From an uncultured Pontibacter sp. (GTDB lineage: Bacteria > Bacteroidota > Bacteroidia > Cytophagales > Hymenobacteraceae): 64,000 nt of DNA. The notes below the pieces were generated by a model. It was not told the origin of the DNA. It searched no databases and saw nothing but the letters and a program-made list of their open reading frames with translations. The stretch spans positions 496,001-560,000 of the forward strand of contig NZ_CANMNI010000001.1 of NCBI RefSeq assembly GCF_947499215.1. Reading direction: 5' to 3'. Below, one piece after another: positions 47,410 to 57,124 of this stretch; position 1 is the stretch's first letter, and each line of letters begins with the position of its first letter. A program made the translations under genes and the position numbers.

Positions 47410-50400
47410 GTGGGCCTATTATTATTGATTATCATCGCACTGCAGTTCCCGAAAGTGCAAAATTTTGCCGCCCAGAAAGGGGCCTCCTATTTGGAGGGCA
47501 TGCTTGACACCCGGGTAGAAATAGGGCGCTTCAAAACCGACTGGCGCAATGCCCTTGTGCTGGAAGAGGTATACCTTGAAGATCAACAGCAGGATACGCT
47601 CTGGTATAGCCAGCGCTTGGGGGTGGACATCAAAATCTGGTCCTTGATCAGAGGGGAAGTAAACATCAGCAAAATAGACCTGCAACAGGCCACACTCAAC
47701 CTGCACATCCGGCCAGACTCAACCTCAAATTTCGATTTTTTAGCCGAGGCTTTTGCCACCGACACTACCGCAGCCCAGCCCGCCGATACGACCTCGGCCA
47801 TGAAGATCGAACTCGGACACATAAATCTTGAAAAGGTGTATGTCAACTTCAACGACGAGGCGGGCGGCAATCATATAAGGGCTCGGGTCGGGCAACTGAC
47901 CACAACCATGGAGGAATTGAACCTCGAAGAGGAAATATACCGCCTTGATAACATAGAATTGCGCAATTCAGGCGTGAACTACGTGCAATCCAAACTACCC
48001 CCCGATGAAGAGTCTGAGCCAATTACCTTTGACTTTGGGTTGAACGGAGTAGACATAGAGAATTTCGCACTTAGCTACATCAGTATACCTGCCGATCAGC
48101 GCATCGAGCTGAAGCTTGGCAAAACGGAACTGGCTGTTAACGACATCGACCTGCCCAATGCCAACATCGACCTCCGCAGTCTGGATCTGCACGACTCCAA
48201 GGTGCTGTATGTGCAGGAGAAGTACAAACCCAGTGACTCACTAGCCGTGAATCCCGCTGAAACGGTGCGCAAGCTAGACGAATCGGTGGAGAAAACACAG
48301 GGGCAGCCCGTAAAATGGGTAGTCACCTTGGGTAAACTGAACGTCACGGACTTGGAGGCAGGCATGGACAATGCAGACGCCCCGCGACAGCCACGTGGCA
48401 TGGATTACGACCATCTTAAGTTCAGCAACATCGAAATGGATGCAGAGGATATCCGGTATAGCCTCAACCGCATGGGCATGCAGCTCAACCAGCTTAAACT
48501 GGAAGAGCAAAGCGGCTTCCGTGTCAACAATTTTCAAGCGGCTATCACTCTCGACTCTACCCATGCACGCTTAGCCGACCTTGACCTGCAGACCGGGCAT
48601 AGCCGCATCTCCAAGGACTTGGCCATGCGCTATACCTCTTGGGACGACCTCACCGACGACCTCGAGTCTGTTCGCTTGGAGCTCGACATCGACAATTCCC
48701 GCATCGGCATGCAGGATGTGCTGTTATTCGCGCCTGATCTGGCAGACAACCCATCGTTCAGAAAGATAGCCAAGTCCACGATTCAAGTAGATGGCCGGGC
48801 GCAGGGACGCATCGACAACCTCAATATCCAGCGCCTGCAAGTGGCCGGTCTGCAAGGCACTACCGTGGACGTAAGTGGCAACGTGCGCAATGCCATGGAC
48901 CCTGACAGGCTGCGCCTTGACCTCGACATTAACCGCATGGTCACTACCCGCACCGACATACTGGCCCTCTCCCCTCCCGGCACCATCCCACCCGAGATTA
49001 GGATTCCGGCTAACCTGAGCATGACCGGCAGGTATAGCGGCAGTTTGGAGGACTTTGACTTGCGAGCCGATCTGCGCAGCACCTTTGGCAATCTGAACGC
49101 AGTTGTAGATATGCAGCCCGGACCGGCAGGATCAGAGCCGTTCCAAGCTACTGTCAAAACCACGGGCTTTGATCTTAAGCAGCTGTTTACAGAGGATTAT
49201 GGTGTCGGCCGTGTTGCTTTCGAAGCTACCGCTAAAGGTACTGGCCTAAGCCCCGAAACCATGCGCGCCAATGTGCAGGCCCGAATTAGGGAAGCCACTT
49301 ACAACAACTACGCTTACAACAACGTGGATGTTGATGCCCGTATTGACCGCAACCTGTACCATGTTGTGGCGAAAGCACGCGACGAAAACCTGAACTTCGA
49401 CCTGAAGGGTGACTTTAACATGCGCGATCCAAACCGGGGCGTGTATGTGTTTGACTTGGACCTGAAAGGCGTAGACCTGAAAGCCCTCAACTTTTACGAG
49501 GAAGAGCTCGGCCTGCGCGGACAGTTGCGGGGTAATTTCGCAGGCAAGGACGCCAGCGACATCAGCGGCACGCTGGAGGGCGACAATGTCCTGCTACGCC
49601 ATCAACAGGTATCCTACCCAGTCGACTCGCTCTACTTGGTGCTAAATCAGCAGGCTCCGGGAACGGAAGTCGAGCTGACCTCCAGCATACTGAATGCAGA
49701 CATGCGTTTTGCAAACGATCTTAGCGAGCTGCCTACCGCATTGGCCAAGCATTTCTCCGCCTATTTCGATCTGCAGCCTGACCCGCCTTATCCGGCAAAC
49801 CTGAACCTCGGCGATTTTGAGGTGGAACTGCAGGTACGGCGACCAGACATCATCGCCTCCTTTGTACCCGGCCTTGAGGAATTGCAGGTCAGAGGTCCGA
49901 TCACAGCCAACTACGACGGGCAGAGCCAGCTATTCGAAATGGATGCCGATGTGGGTCAGCTCACCTATACAACGTATAATTTGCGGGATATTGACCTGCG
50001 GGTACGGGGCAATCGCGAACAGATGGGCTACCATGTGGGTGTAAACGAGATTCGCTCCCCTTCCCTACTCCTGAACAATGTGAGCCTCGACGGAGCGGCA
50101 CGCGACAACGACCTGACCCTGCGCTTGGCGATGCTGGACAATGACAGCACAGCACAGTTTGTGATTGGGGGACTCCTCAACAGCCTAGGCACCGGCTACC
50201 GCTTCTCTTTCAACCCAGAGCAGCTGGTGATTAATGGGGAACCTTGGTCAGTGCCGGAGGACAACTACCTGCAATTCGACACCGATCTGCTGTACGCCAA
50301 CAATATCCGGCTGGAGCGAAACGGCAACTACCTGCTGCTCAACAGCACGGGTCCGGTACGGCCGGAGGCGCCGCTACAGGTGGAGTTCGGCAATTTCGAG

Positions 50401-52467
50401 ATCGGACATATCATGCAATCCTTCCAGCAGCAGGACAGCCTGCTGACCGGTGTGATCAACGGGACCGCCACCATTACCGACCTAATGGCTGGCAACCCAG
50501 GCTTCACCTCTGACCTGACCGTTAGCAACTTTGCCTATACCGGTATACCTGTGGGTGATATTGCCTTGAAGGCCAACAGTGCGGGCGGCAACCGCTACAA
50601 CCTCGACTTGGCCCTTACGGGGAATGGGAACCAAGTGCAGGTCAATGGTTTTTATGAAGCGCAGCCCGATGCCAGCCTGCTCAACCTCGACGCCAACATC
50701 GCCAACCTGAACATCGCCTCTTTCGGAGGCTTTACGGCAGGCATGGTGGACGATTTGGCCGGAAGCGCCAAAGGCAAGCTGCGCATTACCGGCACACTCA
50801 ATGAGCCGAACGTTCGGGGCAATCTGGACTTTAACCAAGCCCAGTTTAACCTGACCATGCTCAACTCGGTGTTTACCCTGCAGAATGAGCGACTCGACTT
50901 TACGGAGCAGGGAATCAGCATGCAGAATTTCACTATCACAGACTCTCTCGGGAATAACCTCGACATCAATGGCAATATCCTGACGCAGAATTATACCGAC
51001 TATACCTTTGATCTGAAGGCCAACACCGAACGCTTTTTGGCGATGAACTCCACGGCAAAAGACAATGACCTGTTCTATGGCACTGTACAGCTAGCCGCTG
51101 ATGCCACCATTACAGGCAGTATGCTGGAGCCTACCATCGACGTGCGCGCAACAGTGCTCGATAACTCTACCTTTACCACCGTTATCCCGGCTGACGATGT
51201 GGCCGCTGCGGAACGGGAGGGTGTGGTAGAGTTTGTGACGCTGAACGATTCCCTCAATGCCATCATAGGTAAAGCAATAGAACAAGCCACTACTACAGGC
51301 TTTGTCGGAGCCAATGTGGACGCCCAGATCACAGTGACCGACGCGACAACCATCACAATCATTATCGATCCGACTACGGGAGACAATCTGGTGGTGCGCG
51401 GCAGCGCCTCTCCGCTCTACATCGGCATCACCCCAAGTGGACAAATCAGCATGAGCGGGCGCTATGAGATTACTGAGGGCATGTATAGCATGGACTTCTA
51501 CGACCTCGTATCGCGCGAACTTGAAATAGCGGAAGGCAGCTACATCAACTGGACCGGTGACCCTCTACTAGCTGATATGCAGATCTCTGCGATTTACAGA
51601 ATACAAACCGCTCCCATGGAGCTGGTAATGGACCAGATTGGTAACTTGGAGCAGGCTGCTCAAAACCGCTACCGCACCCAGCTTCCGTTTGAAGTCTTTG
51701 TTAACCTCAATGGAGAAATGCTAAAGCCTGAAATCGGCTTTGACATACAACTGGAAGAGCAGCGCCGCGGCGCCTTGGACGGAACTGTGGAGAGCCGGCT
51801 GATCGCTTTGCGACAGAATGAGTCGGAGCTGAACAAACAGGTGTTCGCACTGCTCGTTCTAGGACGCTTTTTGGCACAGGACCCGCTAGCCAGTGCAGGC
51901 GGAGGCGGACTCGGATCAACAGCCCGTAACAGTTTGAGCCAAGTAATGTCCGACCAGCTCAACCAGTTAACCAACCGCTACGCCGGTGGGCTTGGCTTGG
52001 AGTTGGGCGTGAGCTCTTATGAAGATTACTCTTCAGGATCAGCTGAGGGCCGCACCGACTTAAATGTGGCCATGCGCCAGCAGTTCCTCGATGATAGACT
52101 GACCGTGCGCGTAGGTACCGATATCGGCTTGGAGGGGCAGCGGGAGCAGCAGCGCAACATGAGTGGCTTCGGTGGCGACGTGTCAGTGGAGTACTCCCTT
52201 ACCAAAGACGGCATGCTCAGGGTGCGCGCTTTCCAGCGAAACCAGTACGAGGGCTTTTTGGAGGGTGATGTTAGAGCAACAGGTCTGGCCCTCATCTTTG
52301 TGCGCGACTACGACAATTTCTCTGACCTGTTCCGAAGTCTCGAACGCCGCGAGGCCCGCAAAGAAGAGCGCCGCATGCAGCAGGCCCTCGAACTAAACGA
52401 GCGAGAAAAACGCAAAGAGGAAGAAGAGGCCGAAGAAAAAGTAGAAGAAACAGTTAAAGAAGAATAA
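47410..52467 (+). CDS. tamB: TamB-type translocation/assembly protein (start uncertain)
   Basis: 1685 residues if read from the GTG at 47410. An N-terminal TM, then long beta-helical repeats of the AsmA/TamB type, and the TamB (DUF490) C-terminal domain (GQISMSGRYEITEGMYSMDFY near 1342-1362, RRGALDGTVESRLIALRQNE near 1455). The tail is Glu/Lys-rich. It bridges the inner membrane to the outer-membrane partner encoded next and moves lipids or barrel proteins. The GTG start cuts the TM in half; the true N-terminus should lie upstream but has no normal start codon. Confidence 0.85.
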   Translation: MGLLLLIIIALQFPKVQNFAAQKGASYLEGMLDTRVEIGRFKTDWRNALVLEEVYLEDQQQDTLWYSQRLGVDIKIWSLIRGEVNISKIDLQQATLNLHIRPDSTSNFDFLAEAFATDTTAAQPADTTSAMKIELGHINLEKVYVNFNDEAGGNHIRARVGQLTTTMEELNLEEEIYRLDNIELRNSGVNYVQSKLPPDEESEPITFDFGLNGVDIENFALSYISIPADQRIELKLGKTELAVNDIDLPNANIDLRSLDLHDSKVLYVQEKYKPSDSLAVNPAETVRKLDESVEKTQGQPVKWVVTLGKLNVTDLEAGMDNADAPRQPRGMDYDHLKFSNIEMDAEDIRYSLNRMGMQLNQLKLEEQSGFRVNNFQAAITLDSTHARLADLDLQTGHSRISKDLAMRYTSWDDLTDDLESVRLELDIDNSRIGMQDVLLFAPDLADNPSFRKIAKSTIQVDGRAQGRIDNLNIQRLQVAGLQGTTVDVSGNVRNAMDPDRLRLDLDINRMVTTRTDILALSPPGTIPPEIRIPANLSMTGRYSGSLEDFDLRADLRSTFGNLNAVVDMQPGPAGSEPFQATVKTTGFDLKQLFTEDYGVGRVAFEATAKGTGLSPETMRANVQARIREATYNNYAYNNVDVDARIDRNLYHVVAKARDENLNFDLKGDFNMRDPNRGVYVFDLDLKGVDLKALNFYEEELGLRGQLRGNFAGKDASDISGTLEGDNVLLRHQQVSYPVDSLYLVLNQQAPGTEVELTSSILNADMRFANDLSELPTALAKHFSAYFDLQPDPPYPANLNLGDFEVELQVRRPDIIASFVPGLEELQVRGPITANYDGQSQLFEMDADVGQLTYTTYNLRDIDLRVRGNREQMGYHVGVNEIRSPSLLLNNVSLDGAARDNDLTLRLAMLDNDSTAQFVIGGLLNSLGTGYRFSFNPEQLVINGEPWSVPEDNYLQFDTDLLYANNIRLERNGNYLLLNSTGPVRPEAPLQVEFGNFEIGHIMQSFQQQDSLLTGVINGTATITDLMAGNPGFTSDLTVSNFAYTGIPVGDIALKANSAGGNRYNLDLALTGNGNQVQVNGFYEAQPDASLLNLDANIANLNIASFGGFTAGMVDDLAGSAKGKLRITGTLNEPNVRGNLDFNQAQFNLTMLNSVFTLQNERLDFTEQGISMQNFTITDSLGNNLDINGNILTQNYTDYTFDLKANTERFLAMNSTAKDNDLFYGTVQLAADATITGSMLEPTIDVRATVLDNSTFTTVIPADDVAAAEREGVVEFVTLNDSLNAIIGKAIEQATTTGFVGANVDAQITVTDATTITIIIDPTTGDNLVVRGSASPLYIGITPSGQISMSGRYEITEGMYSMDFYDLVSRELEIAEGSYINWTGDPLLADMQISAIYRIQTAPMELVMDQIGNLEQAAQNRYRTQLPFEVFVNLNGEMLKPEIGFDIQLEEQRRGALDGTVESRLIALRQNESELNKQVFALLVLGRFLAQDPLASAGGGGLGSTARNSLSQVMSDQLNQLTNRYAGGLGLELGVSSYEDYSSGSAEGRTDLNVAMRQQFLDDRLTVRVGTDIGLEGQREQQRNMSGFGGDVSVEYSLTKDGMLRVRAFQRNQYEGFLEGDVRATGLALIFVRDYDNFSDLFRSLERREARKEERRMQQALELNEREKRKEEEEAEEKVEETVKEE

Positions 52468-52474
52468 GCCAAAT

Positions 52475-54853
52475 ATGACAGCAGCTTTACGCTATACCCT
52501 ATTCGCTTTGAGTCTGGCGCTGTGCTGGGTATTGCCCGGTTGCAGCAGCACCAAGACCGTGCCCGAGGGGGACGCCCTGTTTGCCGGATATGATGTAAAA
52601 ATTAACGATGAGGGAGACAGCAGCAACCGCAGCGGCGATTTGCAAACCGAACTGAGCGCCACCGTACGGCCACAACCCAACGCGTCTATACTGGGCATGC
52701 GCCCTAAACTGTGGATCTACAACGCCTTCTACACCGATAAGGAAAAAGGCCTGAAGAATTGGATACAGAACAAGCTGGGAGAACCGCCCGTGTTGCTCTC
52801 GGAGGTGGATACATCCAGCATCAACGAAGTGATGCACGCACGCCTACACAACCGCGGCTATTTTTACAATACCGTGCAAAGCGACACCACTGTCAAAAAG
52901 AAAAAAGCGACTATATCTTGGACGGCCACCGTGCAGGAGCCATACCGCATCCGCAACATCGAGTACACCCGAAGCGACTCGCTGCCCATTCACGCTGAAA
53001 TCAGTAAGATGCAGGAAAACTCCCTGCTGGTAAAAGGTGAGCCCTATGATTTAGATAAGATGATCGCTGAGCGCGCCCGCATAGACCAAGCGCTCAAAAA
53101 CAGAGGCTACTTCTATTTCGCACCGAACATGCTTATTTTCAGCGCCGACACTACCGTGGGCAGCAAGGAAGTGGATGTGCTCCTGCGTCTCAAGCAAGAT
53201 CTTCCCTCCCAAGCGCTGCGCCCTTATAAGATTGACAATATTTTCATTAACGCAAATTATACCCTCAACGACAGCCTCTCAGTAAGCGACACCCTGCGCT
53301 TCGATGCCTACAATTACATCCCGAACGAAAACTATGTGCGGGCCAAGCATGTGGTGCCGGGCCTTTTTGTAGCGAGGGACAGTGTGTACAGCCGGCGCAA
53401 TCATTTGCTCACCGTAAGCAGACTGTCGGGCTTGAGCGCTTACAAATTCGTGAACCTGCAGTATGAACGTGATACTGCAAGAGACGACCGGCTCGATGCT
53501 TTTATCTACATGACGCCGGCTCTGAAGAAGTCTATTCGGGCGGAGGCGCAAATGGTGAGCAAATCAAACAACTTGGCGGGGCCGGGCGTAACAGTTTCGT
53601 TTCGCAACCGCAATGCGTTTAAAGGGTCCGAGATGCTCACCCTTGACCTGACGGGACGCTTCGAGAACCAAGTGGGTGGCCGTAGGGTTGTGAGCGGTGA
53701 GGAGGCAGGTTCGGAGAATCCGGTTGGATTGAACTCCTACGAATTGGGGGCACAGACAACCCTTACTTTCCCAAGGTTGGTGGCTCCTTTCAATCTGCCC
53801 AACCTACGCTCAGCGTTCGTGCCTAAAACCCGAATCACCTTAGGATACAACTTCCTCAACCGGGTACAGTTCTTTCAAATGAGCTCCTTCAACGCTTCCT
53901 ATGGGTATAACTGGCGACCTAAACAAACTATCACCCATGACCTCACGCCGATCAACTTGCAGTACGTGCGCTTGGGCCGGCAGACAGAGGAGTTCGAAAA
54001 CTTGCTGGAGGTTAATCCCTTTTTACGGAGTAGTTTTGAGGAGCAGTTTATTATAGGCTCTATCTATCAGCACACGTTCAGTACGCTGGCTCTCGAGAAG
54101 AAAACGCATCAGTTCTTTAATGCCACCACCCTCGATGTGTCGGGTAACCTGATTAGCGGGGTGCAAGCACTGTTGGGAAACGACAGCCGCGATGACGATG
54201 CGGATCCGCCCGTGCCACCGCGTACCATTGCGGGTCAGCCTTATAGCCAGTATACCCGCATTGACAACGACTTCCGCTACTACCTAAACTTCTCGGAGAA
54301 GAGTCAGCTGGCGACGCGCCTCTTAGCGGGTGTGGGCGTGCCCTACAGTAACTCTAGGACGATGCCTTATGTGAAGCAGTTCTCTATCGGCGGGCCCAAT
54401 AGCATCCGGGCCTTCCGGGCGCGCAGCATCGGCCCGGGCACATACAATGTGCCGGATACCTTGGCTTTCTCTTTTTTCGACCAAGTGGGCGACATTAAGC
54501 TGGAGGCCAACGCCGAGTACCGTTTTCCTATTTTCGGCTTTTTCAGGGGGGCGGTGTTTGTGGACGCAGGTAATATCTGGCTGATAAACGAAACCTACGA
54601 CCGCAATGGCAATCTGGAGAAACCTAAGTTCAAAGCCGGGAACCTGATCGAAGAACTGGCGGTAGGCACTGGATTCGGACTGCGCGTGGACATAGAGTTT
54701 TTCGTGATCAGGTTTGACTTAGGTATACCGGTACGGGTGCCCTACCTGCCACAAGGCGAACGCTTTGTTCTCAACGACTTTAAATTCCGTTTCAATCCCG
54801 AACCGGGGGAGCAAGGCGTGGTGCTGAACATCGCCATCGGCTACCCATTCTAG
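52475..54853 (+). CDS. TamL: lipidated TamA/BamA-family outer membrane protein
   Basis: 792 residues. A lipoprotein signal (WVLPGC, lipid Cys about 23) starts the protein, then POTRA-like domains (about 30-350) and a C-terminal 16-strand Omp85 barrel (about 380-792) with QFSIGGPNSIRAFRAR, the conserved loop. The lipidated TamA form, TamL, is known from Bacteroidota. It lies 7 nt after tamB, so the two are co-expressed partners in outer-membrane biogenesis. Confidence 0.88.
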   Translation: MTAALRYTLFALSLALCWVLPGCSSTKTVPEGDALFAGYDVKINDEGDSSNRSGDLQTELSATVRPQPNASILGMRPKLWIYNAFYTDKEKGLKNWIQNKLGEPPVLLSEVDTSSINEVMHARLHNRGYFYNTVQSDTTVKKKKATISWTATVQEPYRIRNIEYTRSDSLPIHAEISKMQENSLLVKGEPYDLDKMIAERARIDQALKNRGYFYFAPNMLIFSADTTVGSKEVDVLLRLKQDLPSQALRPYKIDNIFINANYTLNDSLSVSDTLRFDAYNYIPNENYVRAKHVVPGLFVARDSVYSRRNHLLTVSRLSGLSAYKFVNLQYERDTARDDRLDAFIYMTPALKKSIRAEAQMVSKSNNLAGPGVTVSFRNRNAFKGSEMLTLDLTGRFENQVGGRRVVSGEEAGSENPVGLNSYELGAQTTLTFPRLVAPFNLPNLRSAFVPKTRITLGYNFLNRVQFFQMSSFNASYGYNWRPKQTITHDLTPINLQYVRLGRQTEEFENLLEVNPFLRSSFEEQFIIGSIYQHTFSTLALEKKTHQFFNATTLDVSGNLISGVQALLGNDSRDDDADPPVPPRTIAGQPYSQYTRIDNDFRYYLNFSEKSQLATRLLAGVGVPYSNSRTMPYVKQFSIGGPNSIRAFRARSIGPGTYNVPDTLAFSFFDQVGDIKLEANAEYRFPIFGFFRGAVFVDAGNIWLINETYDRNGNLEKPKFKAGNLIEELAVGTGFGLRVDIEFFVIRFDLGIPVRVPYLPQGERFVLNDFKFRFNPEPGEQGVVLNIAIGYPF

Positions 54854-54859
54854 CACACG

Positions 54860-54893
54860 GGTATAGGGTTAAGAAGTTGCTCTACCCTATACC
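54860..54893 (+). terminator. Terminator-like hairpin built from two TATACC motifs
   Basis: GGTATAGGGT (54860-54869) pairs with ACCCTATACC (54884-54893), 14-nt loop, 6 nt after the tamL stop; followed by TGTAAAA. It lies between convergent genes. Confidence 0.55.
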
Positions 54894-54920
54894 TGTAAAA
54901 GCCTGTAACCCATCCCCCGC

Positions 54921-55262
54921 TTATAGGATAGCCAATACATTTTCAGGTGGCCGGCCAAGAGCGGCTTTGTTGCCGTTCACCACAATGGGGCGCTCGATAA
55001 GAGAAGGGTTTTCGACCATGATCCGGATCCACTCATCATCCGTATGGCTTTTCCCCGCGAATTGGTCTTTGTATACCTGCTCCCCTTTCCGGATGAGCTG
55101 CTCAGGTTTTAGGTTGAGTTTAGAGAGCACATCTTTCAATTCTTCTGCAGAAGGCGTGTTTTTGAGATATTCAACCACTTCAACCGCTTGCCCCTGTTCT
55201 TGCAGCAGTTGCAGCGTCTGGCGGCTTTTGCTGCACCTGTTATTATGATAAATCCTAACCAT
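54921..55262 (-). CDS. arsC: Arsenate reductase, ArsC/YfgD glutaredoxin type
   Basis: 113 residues from the ATG at 55262, chosen over a long in-frame extension to 55397 because the fold starts at MVRIYHNNRCSKSR. Cys10 in NNRCSKS is the catalytic thiol. NPSLIERPIVVNG (about 85-97) is the conserved C-terminal block. It would reduce arsenate with glutathione/glutaredoxin-like partners, or act as a YfgD-like protein. Unlinked to the arsR-arsM unit 39 kb away. Confidence 0.85.
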   Translation of the reverse strand: MVRIYHNNRCSKSRQTLQLLQEQGQAVEVVEYLKNTPSAEELKDVLSKLNLKPEQLIRKGEQVYKDQFAGKSHTDDEWIRIMVENPSLIERPIVVNGNKAALGRPPENVLAIL

Positions 55263-55320
55263 TGCTTTGCTTTTGCTTTTTCCAAATATACGTAAAAGCA
55301 GGTATAGGCTAAACGCTGCC

Positions 55321-55354
55321 TTTGCGGCTATTTCGCCACAATTGCTTAACTTTG
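55321..55354 (+). promoter_or_regulatory. Bacteroidota-type promoter before the DUF3347 gene
   Basis: TTTG (55321-55324) and TAACTTTG (55347-55354), 22-nt spacing, match the -33 and -7 elements; 66 nt before the ATG. Confidence 0.6.
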
Positions 55355-55420
55355 TGAAAGCTGCTCCATTAGCAGCCATTTTAGAAAGTAGCATCAACTA
55401 TACCCTAACTGTTTAAACCA

Positions 55421-56062
55421 ATGAAAAAAACGACCTTATTTGCAGCGCTAGTGGCTATGTTTGCCTTCGCGTCCTGCTCGTCTGACGGCAACCAAGAAAC
55501 CGCTGAGTCAACTGAAGCACACGACCATGAACATCACGATGGTATGGCCCACGGAGACAATATGCCCACTGCCGGCACTGTGGTTGTGGAAACACCTACG
55601 TTCGACTCGGTAGCCGAGCCTATGCAGCGCAACCTCGCCCAGTTGTTGGATGAATACATTGTATTGAAGGACGCAATGGTGGAGTCGGATGCCGCCGCCG
55701 CTAAAGAGGCCGCCGACGCTGTGCTTACCTCCGCTAATGCGATGCCGGTAGCTGCGCTACAGGTACCTGAGCAGAAAGAATACGCTGAACAAAAGGTAGA
55801 AATGGTGCGTAAGAGCGCCGCTGCCATCGCCGGCACCAATGACCTTGCTGAGCAGCGCAACCAGCTCGAGGACCTGTCGGAGGCTGTGTTTTCGCTGACG
55901 AAGGCTTTTGGTGCAACCGATAAAAAAGTATACTACCAGCACTGCCCGATGGTAAACAATAACCAAGGCGCCTACTGGGTGAGCACCAATGCTGAAATTC
56001 GCAACCCATATTTCGGAAGCAGCATGCTTAAGTGCGGCAGCAACGAGGAAGTGGTGAACTAG
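55421..56062 (+). CDS. DUF3347 lipoprotein with His-rich N-terminus
   Basis: 213 residues. A lipoprotein signal (FAFASC, Cys19) precedes a His/Asp-rich segment (HDHEHHDGMAHGD, about 34-46), a helical DUF3347 domain, and the conserved end QHCPMVNNNQGAYWVS / RNPYFGSSMLKCG. DUF3347 is found next to heavy-metal efflux genes in Bacteroidota, and the His cluster plus two Cys suggest metal binding. The precise role is not known. Transcribed alone. Confidence 0.87.
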   Translation: MKKTTLFAALVAMFAFASCSSDGNQETAESTEAHDHEHHDGMAHGDNMPTAGTVVVETPTFDSVAEPMQRNLAQLLDEYIVLKDAMVESDAAAAKEAADAVLTSANAMPVAALQVPEQKEYAEQKVEMVRKSAAAIAGTNDLAEQRNQLEDLSEAVFSLTKAFGATDKKVYYQHCPMVNNNQGAYWVSTNAEIRNPYFGSSMLKCGSNEEVVN

Positions 56063-56150
56063 TGATGAATTTAGGAGTTTGAAGGTTTAGAAATTCATAT
56101 AAGCACTATACCTAGACTCAGCAGCTCTATAAATCAAAATCATATGTTAC

Positions 56151-56180
56151 AAATGCCCGATCTTGTTAGATCGGGCATTT
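56151..56180 (+). terminator. Strong terminator after DUF3347 gene
   Basis: AAATGCCCGATCT (56151-56163) pairs with AGATCGGGCATTT (56168-56180), 4-nt loop, followed by ATACTTTTAT. Confidence 0.85.
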
Positions 56181-56241
56181 ATACTTTTATACATCGCCTA
56201 AACGGAACTGCTCAACTCCAAAATTCTTAAACACCTAAATT

Positions 56242-56550
56242 CTATACATAACAATCAATCCAGTCGAGGATAATATGGATGACGAGCCCTAGTCCGACAA
56301 GCCTTGTTTTAGGGAAAAGAGCTAAGAATACGTAAAATGGGATGATCCAGTACTGGTGTAGCAAATGAAAACCCACGCTGCAGCGCCAAGGATCTAGAAT
56401 GGGCCTCACAAGCAAATGATCGGCGTCTATGGCTAGACCAGCCAGCATGAGCAGCGAAGCCCGCATAAACTGCTCTCTGTAAAAAAGGGCTGCTACCAGT
56501 AAGGGCACTCCTACGTGCAGCAGCATGTGTATGGCAAATGATAATGTCAT
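56242..56550 (-). CDS. DUF6122-type membrane protein
   Basis: 102 residues from the ATG at 56550; the extension to 56628 runs into a terminator and is rejected. Three TM segments with DADHLLVRPILDPWRCSVGFHLLHQYW (about 42-68; residues Asp-His and Arg-Cys are conserved in the family) and HIILDWIDC near the end. The Asp/His pattern suggests a metal-dependent hydrolase-like fold in the membrane, but no function is known. Confidence 0.75.
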   Translation of the reverse strand: MTLSFAIHMLLHVGVPLLVAALFYREQFMRASLLMLAGLAIDADHLLVRPILDPWRCSVGFHLLHQYWIIPFYVFLALFPKTRLVGLGLVIHIILDWIDCYV

Positions 56551-56611
56551 ACAGCAGGGTACTCTTTCTGTTGACTGAGGGTTACTAGTATCAGCATAAG
56601 ACGAGCACAAA

Positions 56612-56650
56612 CAAAAAGCCCTCCGCAAGAAAATTGCGAAGGGCTTTTTG
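56612..56650 (-). terminator. Terminator after the small minus-strand gene
   Basis: CAAAAAGCCCT (56612-56622) pairs with AGGGCTTTTTG (56640-56650), with an inner CGCAA/TTGCG extension. T run on the minus strand after the stem. Lies 17 nt after the stop at 56668. Confidence 0.8.
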
Positions 56651-56667
56651 TACAGCTATGGAATTCA

Positions 56668-56937
56668 CTATTTCAAGGCATCTAATAACATTCTGGACTT
56701 AACACGAAGTGCGAACCAGTCATAGGTATTTTTAAGCCGCTCAAAATTCAAACCCTCCACAATACCGTTTAAGCTTGTTTCATGAAGCGCTGAAGCCAGC
56801 ACTTTATTTTCTATTTGAAAATTGTCGTACACAAGCCCCTCTTTGATAAAGGAGCATTCCACTTTTTTCTCTTTGTCTTTAATTACAAGGGTGTTGCTGT
56901 GGCGTAGGGCATTCTGGATTCTTTCGAGCTCTTTCAT
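56668..56937 (-). CDS. Small hypothetical protein
   Basis: 89 residues, soluble and mixed charge, with no motif recognised (starts MKELERIQNALRHSN). A good terminator follows, which supports a real transcription unit. Function unknown. Confidence 0.65.
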   Translation of the reverse strand: MKELERIQNALRHSNTLVIKDKEKKVECSFIKEGLVYDNFQIENKVLASALHETSLNGIVEGLNFERLKNTYDWFALRVKSRMLLDALK

Positions 56938-57124
56938 AGTCGTGCGTATGTGCTAATCGTTGTTAATAAATACCAAGATTAGTACAGCCTTCAACAACCA
57001 AAAGTTCAAACTAAATTATAATATTATTCTATTTTTAATTAAATATAACTCTTCTACCTCTGAATTATGTCATTATACCCACCATACTTATACATTTACC
57101 ATGTAATTGAGCTATGTAAATGCC

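Noticed and set aside
54921-55397. N-terminal extension of arsC to 55397
   Set aside because: The extra 45 residues have no domain and no ribosome site, overlap the promoter region of the divergent DUF3347 gene, and the fold starts at 55262.
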